From Vibrio sp. 10N (GTDB taxonomy: Bacteria; Pseudomonadota; Gammaproteobacteria; Enterobacterales; Vibrionaceae): a stretch of 64,000 nt of DNA. The stretch is taken from NCBI RefSeq assembly GCF_036245475.1, contig NZ_BTPM01000001.1:2976001-3040000 (forward strand). The letters are read 5' to 3'. Every line of letters starts with the position of its first letter. Positions within the stretch are counted from its first letter, which is position 1. Shown here one piece after another: positions 17,802 through 28,745 of the stretch. The translations under genes were made by a program, and so were the position numbers. The notes beneath the pieces were generated by a model. It was not told where the DNA came from. It made no database searches and worked only from the letters and a program-made list of their open reading frames with translations.

Positions 17802-18944
17802 ATGCAGCTTAACTCTCTCATTGCTAAACAAATTGTCGATCGTGCGAAAAAGATCATCGATTACTCTATTAACGTGATGGACGAAAATGGCGTCATCATT
17901 GGTTCAAGTGATCCCTCTAGGCTGCATCAGATCCACGAAGGCGCGCTACTGGCGATCCGCGATAACCGCACCTTAGAGATCAATGATTCCGTTGCCTCTA
18001 CCCTTTCAGGGGTTAAAAAAGGCATCAATCTACCTATTATCTACGACGAGAACGTGATTGGTGTAGTGGGTATCTCTGGTACACCGGAAGAGGTGCGCAG
18101 TTATGGTGAGCTGGTCAAGATGACCGCCGAGCTTATCGTAGAACAGGCGGCCTTAATGTCGCAGGTGCAATGGAATAAACGACATCGCGAAGAGCTACTT
18201 CTACAACTAATAGAAGGCTCAAGCTTAAACGAAGGCCAATTGCTCTCCATCGCACAAAGGCTCGACCTCGACCTTGCCCAGCCTCGCGTTGCTACTGTGA
18301 TCAAAGTGATCCCACGACCAGGCGAGCCAGTAACACTTGAACACCTACAAAAGCTGGTGCATCTATTGGAGTATCCAGAGCGCGATAACATCGTCGGGAT
18401 CGCTTCGGTATCGATGAATGAGATCGTGGTTTTGAAGCCGGTGACGATTATCAATGATTCGTGGAGCCGCAAAGAAGAAGAGAAGCGAGTGGCAAAGCTG
18501 CTAAAACGTATCGACCAAGAGTGTGATTTTTCAATTCAAATGGCGATAGGTGACTACTTCCCTGAACTGGTCGGTATTGCTAAATCCTATGAAACCGCCA
18601 AAGCGACCATCGAAAGTAGCCACAGCCTAGATGGTCCTATTTTGTTTTATCAAGACCGCAAGTTATCGGTACTAATAAGCAGCATCAAACACGACCCATG
18701 GCGCGCCAATCAGCTAAAGACTCCGATTGAAAAACTGATTACTGCTGATAGCAAAGGCGTGCTTCTAAAGACGCTGCGCACTTTTTTTGAGCAAAACTGC
18801 GATCTAGCTCAAACTTGTGAATCCCTCCATATCCACCGTAACACTTTGCGATACCGACTCGACAAAATAGAGCAAACAACTAACTTAAACATCAACAACT
18901 TAGACGAAAAAGTACAACTCTACCTAGCGTTAAAATGTTTGTAA
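17802..18944 (+). CDS. cdaR: CdaR/SdaR family sugar-diacid regulator
   Basis: 380 residues, close to E. coli CdaR (385). An N-terminal sugar-diacid recognition domain (about 3-135) is followed by a GGDEF-like middle region and a C-terminal PucR-type helix-turn-helix (LAQTCESLHIHRNTLRYRLDKIE, about 335-357). CdaR proteins activate glucarate, galactarate and glycerate genes. A GntP-type permease and glycerate kinase follow, so a glycerate-sensing local activator is the simplest reading. A perfect 16-bp dyad lies right after its stop and before gntP. Confidence 0.92.
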   Translation: MQLNSLIAKQIVDRAKKIIDYSINVMDENGVIIGSSDPSRLHQIHEGALLAIRDNRTLEINDSVASTLSGVKKGINLPIIYDENVIGVVGISGTPEEVRSYGELVKMTAELIVEQAALMSQVQWNKRHREELLLQLIEGSSLNEGQLLSIAQRLDLDLAQPRVATVIKVIPRPGEPVTLEHLQKLVHLLEYPERDNIVGIASVSMNEIVVLKPVTIINDSWSRKEEEKRVAKLLKRIDQECDFSIQMAIGDYFPELVGIAKSYETAKATIESSHSLDGPILFYQDRKLSVLISSIKHDPWRANQLKTPIEKLITADSKGVLLKTLRTFFEQNCDLAQTCESLHIHRNTLRYRLDKIEQTTNLNINNLDEKVQLYLALKCL

Positions 18945-18948
18945 CAAA

Positions 18949-18982
18949 ATGGTTAATTTGTGCATTTGCACAAATTAACCAT
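18949..18982. promoter_or_regulatory. Perfect 16-bp dyad between cdaR and gntP (candidate CdaR operator)
   Basis: Arms ATGGTTAATTTGTGCA and its exact complement are separated by TT. It starts 4 bp after the cdaR stop and lies 122 bp before the gntP start. There is no T-run on either side, so a terminator is unlikely. The size, symmetry and position fit an operator for the adjacent regulator; this is inference. Confidence 0.65.
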
Positions 18983-19104
18983 AATCACCAATGATAAATT
19001 CGTCAGCTCGCATAAAGAAAACCTTCCCCTAAATGGCTACTCTTCCGCTCAATAAGGGTTTTTAGACCCAAAGAAAAAATTATTAAAATTGCGGAAACCA
19101 AACC

Positions 19105-20370
19105 ATGATTGAAGTCTCTACCTTAGGCGCACTAGCAGCTCTGATTGTTGCCATCGCCCTTATCCTTAAGAAAGTTCCACCTGCTTACGGCATGATCATC
19201 GGCGCCCTTGTCGGTGGTGTTGTCGGCGGCGTTTCTCTCACCGATACTGTTGCTCTAATGATCGGAGGTGCACAAGGCATTGTCACTGCAGTACTCCGTA
19301 TTCTGGCAGCGGGTGTTTTGGCGGGCGTGCTGATCGAATCCGGCGCGGCAACTTCTATTGCTGAGACCATTGTTAAAAAAGTCGGCGAAACTCGCGCGCT
19401 TCTCGCTCTAGCGATTGCCACTATGATTTTGACTGCGGTTGGCGTATTCGTTGACGTTGCGGTGATTACCGTTTCACCAATCGCACTGGCGATTGCACGC
19501 CGTGCTGACATCTCCAAAACCGCTATCTTGCTGGCGATGGTCGGCGGCGGTAAAGCCGGTAACGTGATGTCACCAAACCCGAATGCGATTGCGGCAGCAG
19601 ATGCGTTCAACGTTCCTCTAACCTCGGTAATGGCAGCGGGTGTTATCCCTGGACTGTGCGGCATGATCTTCGCCTACTTCATCGCGAAAAAGCTAGTCAA
19701 CAAAGGCTCTAAAGTCGCAGAGAGCGAAGTGGTTGCTGTTGATCACTCTAAGCTGCCTAAATTTAGTGCTGCGATTGTTGCTCCATTAGTCGCCATCGCA
19801 CTGCTTGCGCTTCGCCCTATTGCTGGCATCAACGTTGACCCGCTCATCGCACTACCACTCGGTGGCTTGATGGGTGCCGTCGTCATGGGTCGCTTTGCCG
19901 ACACTAACCACTTTGCCGTATCTGGCCTATCGCGTATGGCACCAGTAGCAGTAATGCTTCTTGGTACCGGTACCCTTGCTGGCATCATCGCTAACTCAGG
20001 TCTAAAAGATGGCCTTATTGATGTGCTGACTGCCTCAGGTCTTCCATCATACCTACTTGCTCCAATTTCAGGTGCCATGATGGCACTCGCAACCGCATCG
20101 ACCACAGCTGGTACTGCGGTCGCGTCAAGCGTATTTAGCTCCACCATTCTTGAACTCGGCGTTCCTGCTCTAGCGGGTGCAGCCATGATTCACTCTGGTG
20201 CTACTGTACTGGATCACATGCCACACGGTAGTTTCTTCCACGCCACAGGCGGCGCAGTGCATATGGATATTCGCGAGCGTCTCAAACTCATTCCTTACGA
20301 GTCTGCGGTTGGTCTAATGATCGCGTTCGTTTCAGTAATGATCTTCGGTGTGTTCGGTCTATTTGTTTAA
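19105..20370 (+). CDS. GntP family permease, probably for glycerate
   Basis: 421-residue inner-membrane symporter with about a dozen hydrophobic helices and the Gly/Ala-rich loops typical of the gluconate permease family (VGGGKAGNVMSPNPN, HSGATVLDHMPHGSFFH). GntP members move gluconate, idonate, fructuronate or glycerate with protons. The glycerate kinase gene begins 9 bp after its stop, so glycerate or a related hydroxy acid is the likely substrate. The ribosome site is weak (GCGGAAACC). Confidence 0.9.
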   Translation: MIEVSTLGALAALIVAIALILKKVPPAYGMIIGALVGGVVGGVSLTDTVALMIGGAQGIVTAVLRILAAGVLAGVLIESGAATSIAETIVKKVGETRALLALAIATMILTAVGVFVDVAVITVSPIALAIARRADISKTAILLAMVGGGKAGNVMSPNPNAIAAADAFNVPLTSVMAAGVIPGLCGMIFAYFIAKKLVNKGSKVAESEVVAVDHSKLPKFSAAIVAPLVAIALLALRPIAGINVDPLIALPLGGLMGAVVMGRFADTNHFAVSGLSRMAPVAVMLLGTGTLAGIIANSGLKDGLIDVLTASGLPSYLLAPISGAMMALATASTTAGTAVASSVFSSTILELGVPALAGAAMIHSGATVLDHMPHGSFFHATGGAVHMDIRERLKLIPYESAVGLMIAFVSVMIFGVFGLFV

Positions 20371-20379
20371 GGTTTAATT

Positions 20380-21519
20380 ATGAAAATTATCATCGCTCCA
20401 GATTCATACAAAGAAAGTCTAACGGCCATGGAAGTTGCCGAAGCTATTGAGGCAGGATTTAAGAAAATCTTCACCGACGCCGAATACATCAAACTTCCGA
20501 TGGCAGACGGCGGCGAAGGCACAGTGCAGTCGCTCGTTGATGCTACTGGCGGCTCGATTGTTACTTGTGACGTAACTGGGCCACTCGGACAAACCGTTGA
20601 GGGCTTTTTCGGTCTGATGGGTGATGGTTCAACCGCTATCATTGAGATGGCGGCAGCATCCGGTCTTCATTTGGTAGAACCTGAAAAACGCAACCCACTA
20701 GTGACCACCACTTTTGGCACGGGTGAGCTGGTTAAAGCGGCGCTGGATCGCGGAGTGAAGCACATTATCGTCGGTATCGGCGGTAGTGCGACCAATGACG
20801 GTGGTATTGGTATGGCGCAAGCTCTAGGTGCAAAATTGCTTGATGCCAACGGCAATGCACTGGGTTTTGGTGGCGGTGAGCTAAGCAAGCTCAGCCGCAT
20901 CGACCTTGCAGAGCTAGACCCTCGTCTAGCGGATATCAAGCTAGAAGTGGCATGTGATGTTGATAACCCACTATGTGGCCCGAAAGGCGCCTCTCATGTA
21001 TTTGGCCCGCAAAAAGGGGCAACGCCTGAGATGGTTGAAACGCTAGACAGTAACCTGGCGCACTACGCAGAAGTGATTAAATCAACCAATGGTCGTGACG
21101 TCGTAGATACCGCTGGTGCTGGCGCTGCAGGTGGACTAGGTGCTGCACTTTTAGGTCTTTTCGATGCCGAGCTTCGTCCGGGCATTCAGATCGTAATGGA
21201 TGCAGTAAACCTTAGCGAAGTAGTAAAAGATGCCGATCTTGTGATTACTGGTGAAGGTCGCATTGATAGCCAAACTATCCATGGCAAAACACCAATTGGT
21301 GTAGCGCGCACGGCCAAGCAGTATGATATACCTGTGATTGCGATTGCAGGCAGTACAGCGAAAGATTGTGCAGTAGTGCATGAGCACGGTATTGATGCGG
21401 CATACAGCGTAGTGCTTGGTGCCACGGATTTGCCAACGGCGCTAAAGGAAGCGGCATTCAATGTCGAGATGACTTCTCGCAACATCGCCGCTGCAATGGC
21501 GATGAACTTTAGCAAATAA
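20380..21519 (+). CDS. Glycerate 2-kinase (GlxK/GarK family)
   Basis: 379-residue type I glycerate kinase, full length. Family motifs visible are the N-terminal IIAPDSYKESLTAMEVAEAI, MADGGEGTVQSLV, the glycine-rich GIGGSATNDGG and ITGEGRIDSQTIHGK. It phosphorylates D-glycerate to 2-phosphoglycerate, which enters glycolysis at enolase. It forms a unit with gntP and cdaR. Whether GarK- or GlxK-like cannot be told from the sequence alone. Confidence 0.94.
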   Translation: MKIIIAPDSYKESLTAMEVAEAIEAGFKKIFTDAEYIKLPMADGGEGTVQSLVDATGGSIVTCDVTGPLGQTVEGFFGLMGDGSTAIIEMAAASGLHLVEPEKRNPLVTTTFGTGELVKAALDRGVKHIIVGIGGSATNDGGIGMAQALGAKLLDANGNALGFGGGELSKLSRIDLAELDPRLADIKLEVACDVDNPLCGPKGASHVFGPQKGATPEMVETLDSNLAHYAEVIKSTNGRDVVDTAGAGAAGGLGAALLGLFDAELRPGIQIVMDAVNLSEVVKDADLVITGEGRIDSQTIHGKTPIGVARTAKQYDIPVIAIAGSTAKDCAVVHEHGIDAAYSVVLGATDLPTALKEAAFNVEMTSRNIAAAMAMNFSK

Positions 21520-21535
21520 TTTCCTGTTGCCAAAA

Positions 21536-21568
21536 ACAAAATGCCCGCTCAATTGAGCGGGCATTTTT
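21536..21568. terminator. Bidirectional terminator between glycerate kinase and ureohydrolase genes
   Basis: AATGCCCGCTC / GAGCGGGCATT, 11 bp, loop AATT, with A- and T-runs on the two sides. It serves both converging genes. Confidence 0.92.
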
Positions 21569-21583
21569 CTATCTGAAACCAGA

Positions 21584-22723
21584 TTAGAACTCGATGTTAC
21601 GACCGAAGTTCATTGGCCAGTTAGTTGGGTTCTTCTTACCTTCACGGATGTAACGGCACTCTGCCAACCATGTCAGTAGTTCCCAACCGAATGCAGCTGT
21701 GAGTAGTGCATCTTTCTCATCAGAGTTCTTCTGAGGAGCAAATTCCGCGATATCTGCACCGACTAGGTTGATACGCTTAGTTGCACGAAGCTTACGGAAG
21801 ATGTCGTAGTACATGCGCGCAGAAACACCGAATGGATCTGGGCTTGAGTTTGCACTGTGGTCTAGAAGATCTAGGCCATCTAGGTCAAACGTTAGGTACA
21901 CTGGACGACCGTCGCCTTGCTTCTCTAGGATTTGCTCAACGATGTAGTCAACGCCTAGATCGTAGATTTCATCCGCTAGGAAGAAGTTACCACCGATCGC
22001 TTTCGCTTTACCTTGTTGTGATGCACACCAGCGGCCACGCATACCTAGGCTCACGCTGGTTGATGGGTCCATTGCACCTTCTGATGCTAGACGGCAGTAC
22101 CAGTTGCCGGAGTATGACTCGTAGTCAAAGTCTTTACGAGTCAGTAGGTCAAAGTGACCATCGATGTGGATAAGTGATACTGGGCCGTGAACTTTCGCCA
22201 GTGCCGCAGGACCAGGGTAAGCGACAGTGTGGTCACCACCAAAGAAGAATGGCGTGATACCGTGGTTAATAACCATGTCATCAACCACTTCTTGTGCAGC
22301 ACGCATTTCTGCATCTAGGTTGAACTGACCAAGACCATCCCAGTTTCCGTAGTCGATGATGTTACACAATTCGAACGGCATAGTACCGTCTTGGTGAATC
22401 AGACCCATACCCGTTTTTGACGCTTCACGAATCGCAGCTGGACCAAATTTATGACCACCAGCATTTGGCGAGCACTTATCCATGGTTAGGCCGTACATTG
22501 CGATGTCAACACCTTCAAAGTTATTCACATAAGGGGCACCGAATGCACCCACGTGCTCTTTACCTAGCAGGCTGAATGCTTCAACGCCTTGCTCTGCCAT
22601 GCGCGCTTGCATAGGAGCAATGTCTTCGTTGATGTAGAAATCCGCATCTGACTTGTTCCAGTAGATGTCTTGGTATAGGTCTAATTTTTCTTTCGCAATT
22701 TCAACACGTTTTGGCTTAAACAT
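21584..22723 (-). CDS. Divergent ureohydrolase (arginase/agmatinase superfamily), substrate unknown
   Basis: 379 residues, longer than usual agmatinases (about 300), with an N-terminal extension of some 60 residues. All metal ligands are present but in variant motifs: GGDHT (H165), DGHFD instead of DAHxD (D188, H190, D192), and DLDGLDLLD instead of the common SxDxDxxDP (D280, D282). The ADIAEF motif (E327) is retained. It cleaves a guanidino compound to urea or a related product; agmatine, guanidinobutyrate or even guanidine are possible. Divergent from an AraC-type regulator with only 127 bp between them, so probably its target. Confidence 0.85.
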   Translation of the reverse strand: MFKPKRVEIAKEKLDLYQDIYWNKSDADFYINEDIAPMQARMAEQGVEAFSLLGKEHVGAFGAPYVNNFEGVDIAMYGLTMDKCSPNAGGHKFGPAAIREASKTGMGLIHQDGTMPFELCNIIDYGNWDGLGQFNLDAEMRAAQEVVDDMVINHGITPFFFGGDHTVAYPGPAALAKVHGPVSLIHIDGHFDLLTRKDFDYESYSGNWYCRLASEGAMDPSTSVSLGMRGRWCASQQGKAKAIGGNFFLADEIYDLGVDYIVEQILEKQGDGRPVYLTFDLDGLDLLDHSANSSPDPFGVSARMYYDIFRKLRATKRINLVGADIAEFAPQKNSDEKDALLTAAFGWELLTWLAECRYIREGKKNPTNWPMNFGRNIEF

Positions 22724-22812
22724 GGATAATTCCTCTCGTTATTGGAGTAGCCGCCAAAGCGACTTCTCAAGATAGGGTTATTATAGTGGCTAAACTGGAC
22801 GTTATTAATTAC

Positions 22813-22844
22813 ACTTCAGGACAGCAACATGATACTTCAGGACA
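22813..22844 (+). promoter_or_regulatory. Two ACTTCAGGACA direct repeats 21 bp apart, candidate AraC-type operator
   Basis: Exact 11-bp copies start at 22813 and 22834, two helical turns apart, the spacing of adjacent half-sites for AraC-family proteins. The second copy contains the AGGA ribosome site for the regulator's GTG start, so occupancy could also affect its own expression. The site lies in the divergent gap with the ureohydrolase gene. Confidence 0.65.
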
Positions 22845-22850
22845 ATATCT

Positions 22851-23876
22851 GTGTATTCTTTGAACCATCAACACTTTTTACAAGCGATTATTGGTCATTG
22901 GGAAGCGATCGTTCGCCAGTCTATGGGCAGTGACTTCGATGCACATCAGTTTTTACGTAAAGCCGACATCATGCGTATCAATCAAGGCCACTACCACCCA
23001 ATCCATGTCTCCCAAGTGCACCAACTGATCAACCTAACTGTCAACCAACTGCACATCGATGGACTTGGGCTGCGCATCGCCAAGCGACTCAAGCTGCAAG
23101 ATATGGGCGCCTGGGGCTATGCGATGATCAACTGTCAGAACATTAAGCAGTTGCTTGATACCGGACTGCAGTTTTCTTTCGTGACCAAAGACTACGTCGA
23201 TATCCATATCGGCTACGACAGCGAGTGGGCCTATATCACCATAGTCGACCGCTCTGAGGGACGCTCAGCTCAGCACTACAATGTGGAAGAGTCCCTCTGC
23301 CATTACTACCTTGGATTGAAAAACTTTCTTGGCGACTTGTTTAAATCTCAATATGTTTTTGTCGATTTTTCCTACCAAGAGCCAAATTACGCTCCATTGT
23401 ATCGAGAGATATTTACCGATAACTTGAGTTTTAACGCCAACAACAATCAATTGCGCTTTCCCGTCGAATGGGTGCACCATGACATTACGCTACAACCTGC
23501 GATCATTGCCCATATTGCCACCGTGCAAAGCCAGCGACTAGACGATAGCCTCGACTCTCCGCTGAGCTACCAAATTCGCTTTAAGCTACTCAGCCAAATG
23601 AAATACGGCTTACCAACGATGGAAATGGTGGCCGACGACCTTAACATGACCTCTCGCACGCTTAGACGAAAACTAGAAGCGGAACACACCACCTTTAAGC
23701 AGCTAGTATTGGATACACGAATGCAGCTTGCTAAAGAGTACTTGGTCAATTCCTCGCTGCCCATTGCTGAAATTGCCGAGCTACTCAACTACCACTCTGC
23801 ACCACCCTTTTTTCGCGCGTTCAGCAAGTTTGAGGGCTGTAGTCCAAAGCAATACAGACAGTCCGCCTCAAAATAA
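22851..23876 (+). CDS. AraC family transcriptional regulator (arabinose-binding-like N-domain)
   Basis: 341 residues from a GTG start preceded by CAGGA at 8 bp. The N-terminal two thirds resemble the arabinose-binding-like effector domain of OruR/ArgR-type regulators (LGLRIAKRLKLQDMGAWGYA). The C-terminal 100 residues hold two helix-turn-helix units typical of AraC (MVADDLNMTSRTLRRKL and IAELLNYHSAPPFFRAFSKFEG). It sits between, and divergent from the first of, two metabolic genes, and probably controls both. The inducer is unknown; OruR-like relatives often sense amino acids or opines. Confidence 0.9.
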   Translation: MYSLNHQHFLQAIIGHWEAIVRQSMGSDFDAHQFLRKADIMRINQGHYHPIHVSQVHQLINLTVNQLHIDGLGLRIAKRLKLQDMGAWGYAMINCQNIKQLLDTGLQFSFVTKDYVDIHIGYDSEWAYITIVDRSEGRSAQHYNVEESLCHYYLGLKNFLGDLFKSQYVFVDFSYQEPNYAPLYREIFTDNLSFNANNNQLRFPVEWVHHDITLQPAIIAHIATVQSQRLDDSLDSPLSYQIRFKLLSQMKYGLPTMEMVADDLNMTSRTLRRKLEAEHTTFKQLVLDTRMQLAKEYLVNSSLPIAEIAELLNYHSAPPFFRAFSKFEGCSPKQYRQSASK

Positions 23877-23916
23877 CCCTGCTAATCTCCCTAAGCCAGT
23901 AACAGTCGGTTACAAG

Positions 23917-23948
23917 CAAAAAAAAGCCCAGTCCAAAGGACCGGGCTT
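23917..23948 (-). terminator. Terminator of the Ldh2-family gene
   Basis: AGCCCAGTCC / GGACCGGGCT with loop AAA, one G-U pair, and an eight-base T-run on the minus strand. Also stands between the AraC-type gene and its convergent neighbour. Confidence 0.88.
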
Positions 23949-23973
23949 AAAATCATGTGCGTATGATTTTCAA

Positions 23974-25149
23974 TTACTTACGGATAGTTTCCGCTGCGCG
24001 CTCAGCGCCAACTTTCGCTTCCCATTTCGCGTTTAGCTCTTCGATTGAAGTGCCAGAACGTTTTAGGAAGTCTTTGAAACCGTCCCAGTGAGCGTCCATT
24101 ACTTGATGCTCATCAGTTGCAGTTGCAAGAGCTTTTAGGCCCCACTCATCTGGGATGAATACTTCGTTGAAGCCAGCACGTGGACGGTTAGCTTTCAGCG
24201 CTTGAACAAACATGTCAGACTTACGCTTCACTTCTTCGATTGGACCGAAGTGGCTTGGGTCAATCACTAGGATGTAAGAACCGCCTACTGGACATGGTGC
24301 ATCTTCCATAGTGAAGAAGTCACTTGGTACCGCTGGAAGCTCAGGAGCAATCTTACCTTTCGGGTTGATGATTGCCGTCATTACTTCGTTCCAGATGTTT
24401 AGCGAGTATAGACGTGGCGTTAGGAACGTCCATGGTGCTTTACAGTCAGCAACACGGCCGTAACCTTCGATTAGAGAGCCCCACTTACGAGCGTCAGCTG
24501 TTAGCTCACCAGTGTCTTGGTCAACAAGTGCAGCAACGTGTAGGTCGCGGTCGTTAACGATAGCGTCACAGATGTGAGAGTCGTAACCTTCACCGATCAT
24601 GATAGATGTTACTAGTGGTAGCTCTTCACCGCCAACTAGAGCCGCATCGAACGGAGGGCAAGACATTGCTGGATCCATACCACCGAATGGTGCGTTTAGA
24701 GGTACAGAGTTGTTTGAAGACATTGCGAACATGCCTTCTTTCATTGCCATCTGTGTGTAGTTAGAGAAGTTGCCGCCGTCACAGTGGTCGTAACCGAATA
24801 CGATTGAGATACCGTGCTTACGTGCTTTCTCGATAGCCGTTTGAGCCATTAGCGTACATACGTAGTGGCCAGAAGACTTCTTACCGTTGTAAACAGCCCA
24901 AGTGTCACCTTCAGACTCGATTTCTGGAGTCGTAGTCGTGTCAAGGATGCCCGCTTCGTAAGGGATAGTTACCGCTTCGATAACACCTAGACCTTGGTGT
25001 AGTTTGCCTTGAAGGCCACCAACTAGTAGGTTGTGCGCTAGGATATCAGCGTGCGCTTGAGATGCACCGATGTGCTTCCAAGACTCAGAAACGATGAATG
25101 AGAAGTACTCGTTGTTAAACGTAGTAGTAGGGCTGCTAACTTTAGCCAT
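23974..25149 (-). CDS. Divergent Ldh2 (malate/L-lactate dehydrogenase-like) NAD(P)-dependent oxidoreductase
   Basis: 391 residues, somewhat longer than typical Ldh2 proteins (330-360). The usual DSHG motif is replaced by GKLHQG, which keeps the catalytic-type His at 51. The later segment VFGYDHCDGGNFSNY followed by MSSNNSVPLNAPFGG aligns with the family's nucleotide-binding core. Family members reduce alpha-keto acids or cyclic imino acids (malate, ureidoglycolate, piperideine-2-carboxylate, diketogulonate). Adjacent to an AraC-type regulator and ureohydrolase, a role in nitrogenous carbon-source breakdown is plausible but unproven. Confidence 0.85.
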   Translation of the reverse strand: MAKVSSPTTTFNNEYFSFIVSESWKHIGASQAHADILAHNLLVGGLQGKLHQGLGVIEAVTIPYEAGILDTTTTPEIESEGDTWAVYNGKKSSGHYVCTLMAQTAIEKARKHGISIVFGYDHCDGGNFSNYTQMAMKEGMFAMSSNNSVPLNAPFGGMDPAMSCPPFDAALVGGEELPLVTSIMIGEGYDSHICDAIVNDRDLHVAALVDQDTGELTADARKWGSLIEGYGRVADCKAPWTFLTPRLYSLNIWNEVMTAIINPKGKIAPELPAVPSDFFTMEDAPCPVGGSYILVIDPSHFGPIEEVKRKSDMFVQALKANRPRAGFNEVFIPDEWGLKALATATDEHQVMDAHWDGFKDFLKRSGTSIEELNAKWEAKVGAERAAETIRK

Positions 25150-25243
25150 GGTAATGTCCTCTGTATAAGTAGGAATACGTTTTTATGAAAACTGTAGTCA
25201 CTTTAACCCATTGGACAAAATTCAGAAGTAACATACTGGATGG

Positions 25244-25263
25244 TGTTACCCAAACTGTTACCC
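25244..25263 (-). promoter_or_regulatory. Repeated TGTTACCC boxes upstream of the Ldh2-family gene
   Basis: TGTTACCC occurs at 25244-25251 and 25256-25263, 12 bp apart, with a GTAAC half at 25228-25232 in opposite orientation. They lie about 95-115 bp before the start. Likely part of the promoter control region; they do not match the repeats at the AraC-type gene. Confidence 0.35.
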
Positions 25264-25304
25264 GTTTTGATGACAAACGTCACAAATCTGTAAGGTTAAT
25301 TGGC

Positions 25305-25337
25305 CATAAAAAAAGCCGCTCTATTGAGCGGCTTTTT
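25305..25337 (-). terminator. Terminator downstream of the eno 3' remnant
   Basis: AAGCCGCTC / GAGCGGCTT with loop TATT and a T-run on the minus strand (also T5 on the + strand). It sits 24 bp past the stop of the eno remnant and was probably the original eno terminator. Confidence 0.85.
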
Positions 25338-25360
25338 CAAAGTCGTTTAAAAATCAAGAA

Positions 25361-25484
25361 TTAAGCTTGACCTTTAACTTCTTTAAGACCGTTGTAAGGT
25401 GCTTTTTCACCTAGCGCTTCTTCGATACGAATTAGTTGGTTGCTTTCTTTTAGGTATAGCAGCAACACGGTCAGAGCGGCTCAT
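25361..25484 (-). pseudogene. Truncated, decayed duplicate of the enolase 3' end
   Basis: Bases 25368-25435 are identical over 68 bp to the end of eno (25573-25640), 205 bp away. Beyond that come one mismatch, TGGTTG, a net 13-bp insertion that breaks the frame, and 22-23 matching bases (25462-25484, one mismatch), after which similarity stops. The remnant ends ...KEVKGQA-stop, while the intact eno ends ...KEVKGQ-stop; E. coli enolase also ends KGQA. So the remnant seems to keep the older end. It has its own terminator. Not expected to be translated. Confidence 0.9.
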
Positions 25485-25503
25485 TGTTCTTAGAGCCTTA
25501 AAA

Positions 25504-25536
25504 GCAAAATGCCCCACTAAAAAGTGAGGCATTCAT
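25504..25536 (-). terminator. Terminator of the intact eno gene
   Basis: AATGCCCCACT / AGTGAGGCATT stem with an AAAA loop and one mismatch, followed on the minus strand by TTTTGCTTTT. It lies between the intact eno and its remnant, so each copy has its own terminator. Confidence 0.75.
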
Positions 25537-25568
25537 TAAAGCTTTAAGCTAATAATTCAAACTATGAA

Positions 25569-26879
<1,311 letters not shown>

Positions 26880-26942
26880 TCATTAAATATAAATGTCAAA
26901 TTTAGGGCAGCCGCACAACCTTCGCTGCCGCCCGTATCCTTT

Positions 26943-28676
<1,734 letters not shown>

Positions 28677-28745
28677 TTATCACATTCAAAATTTTTATTT
28701 TTTGCTTCAAATCAATAGTAGAAACTTACACTAGTGAGAAGCGGT

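Noticed and set aside
21584..22723. Calling the ureohydrolase SpeB (agmatinase)
   Set aside because: Length, N-terminal extension and variant metal motifs make a standard agmatinase assignment unsafe.
25361..25484. Assembly artefact as explanation for the eno duplicate
   Set aside because: The copies differ by an indel, a mismatch, different stop contexts and different terminators, which is not what a simple misassembly gives; read data would still be needed to exclude it.
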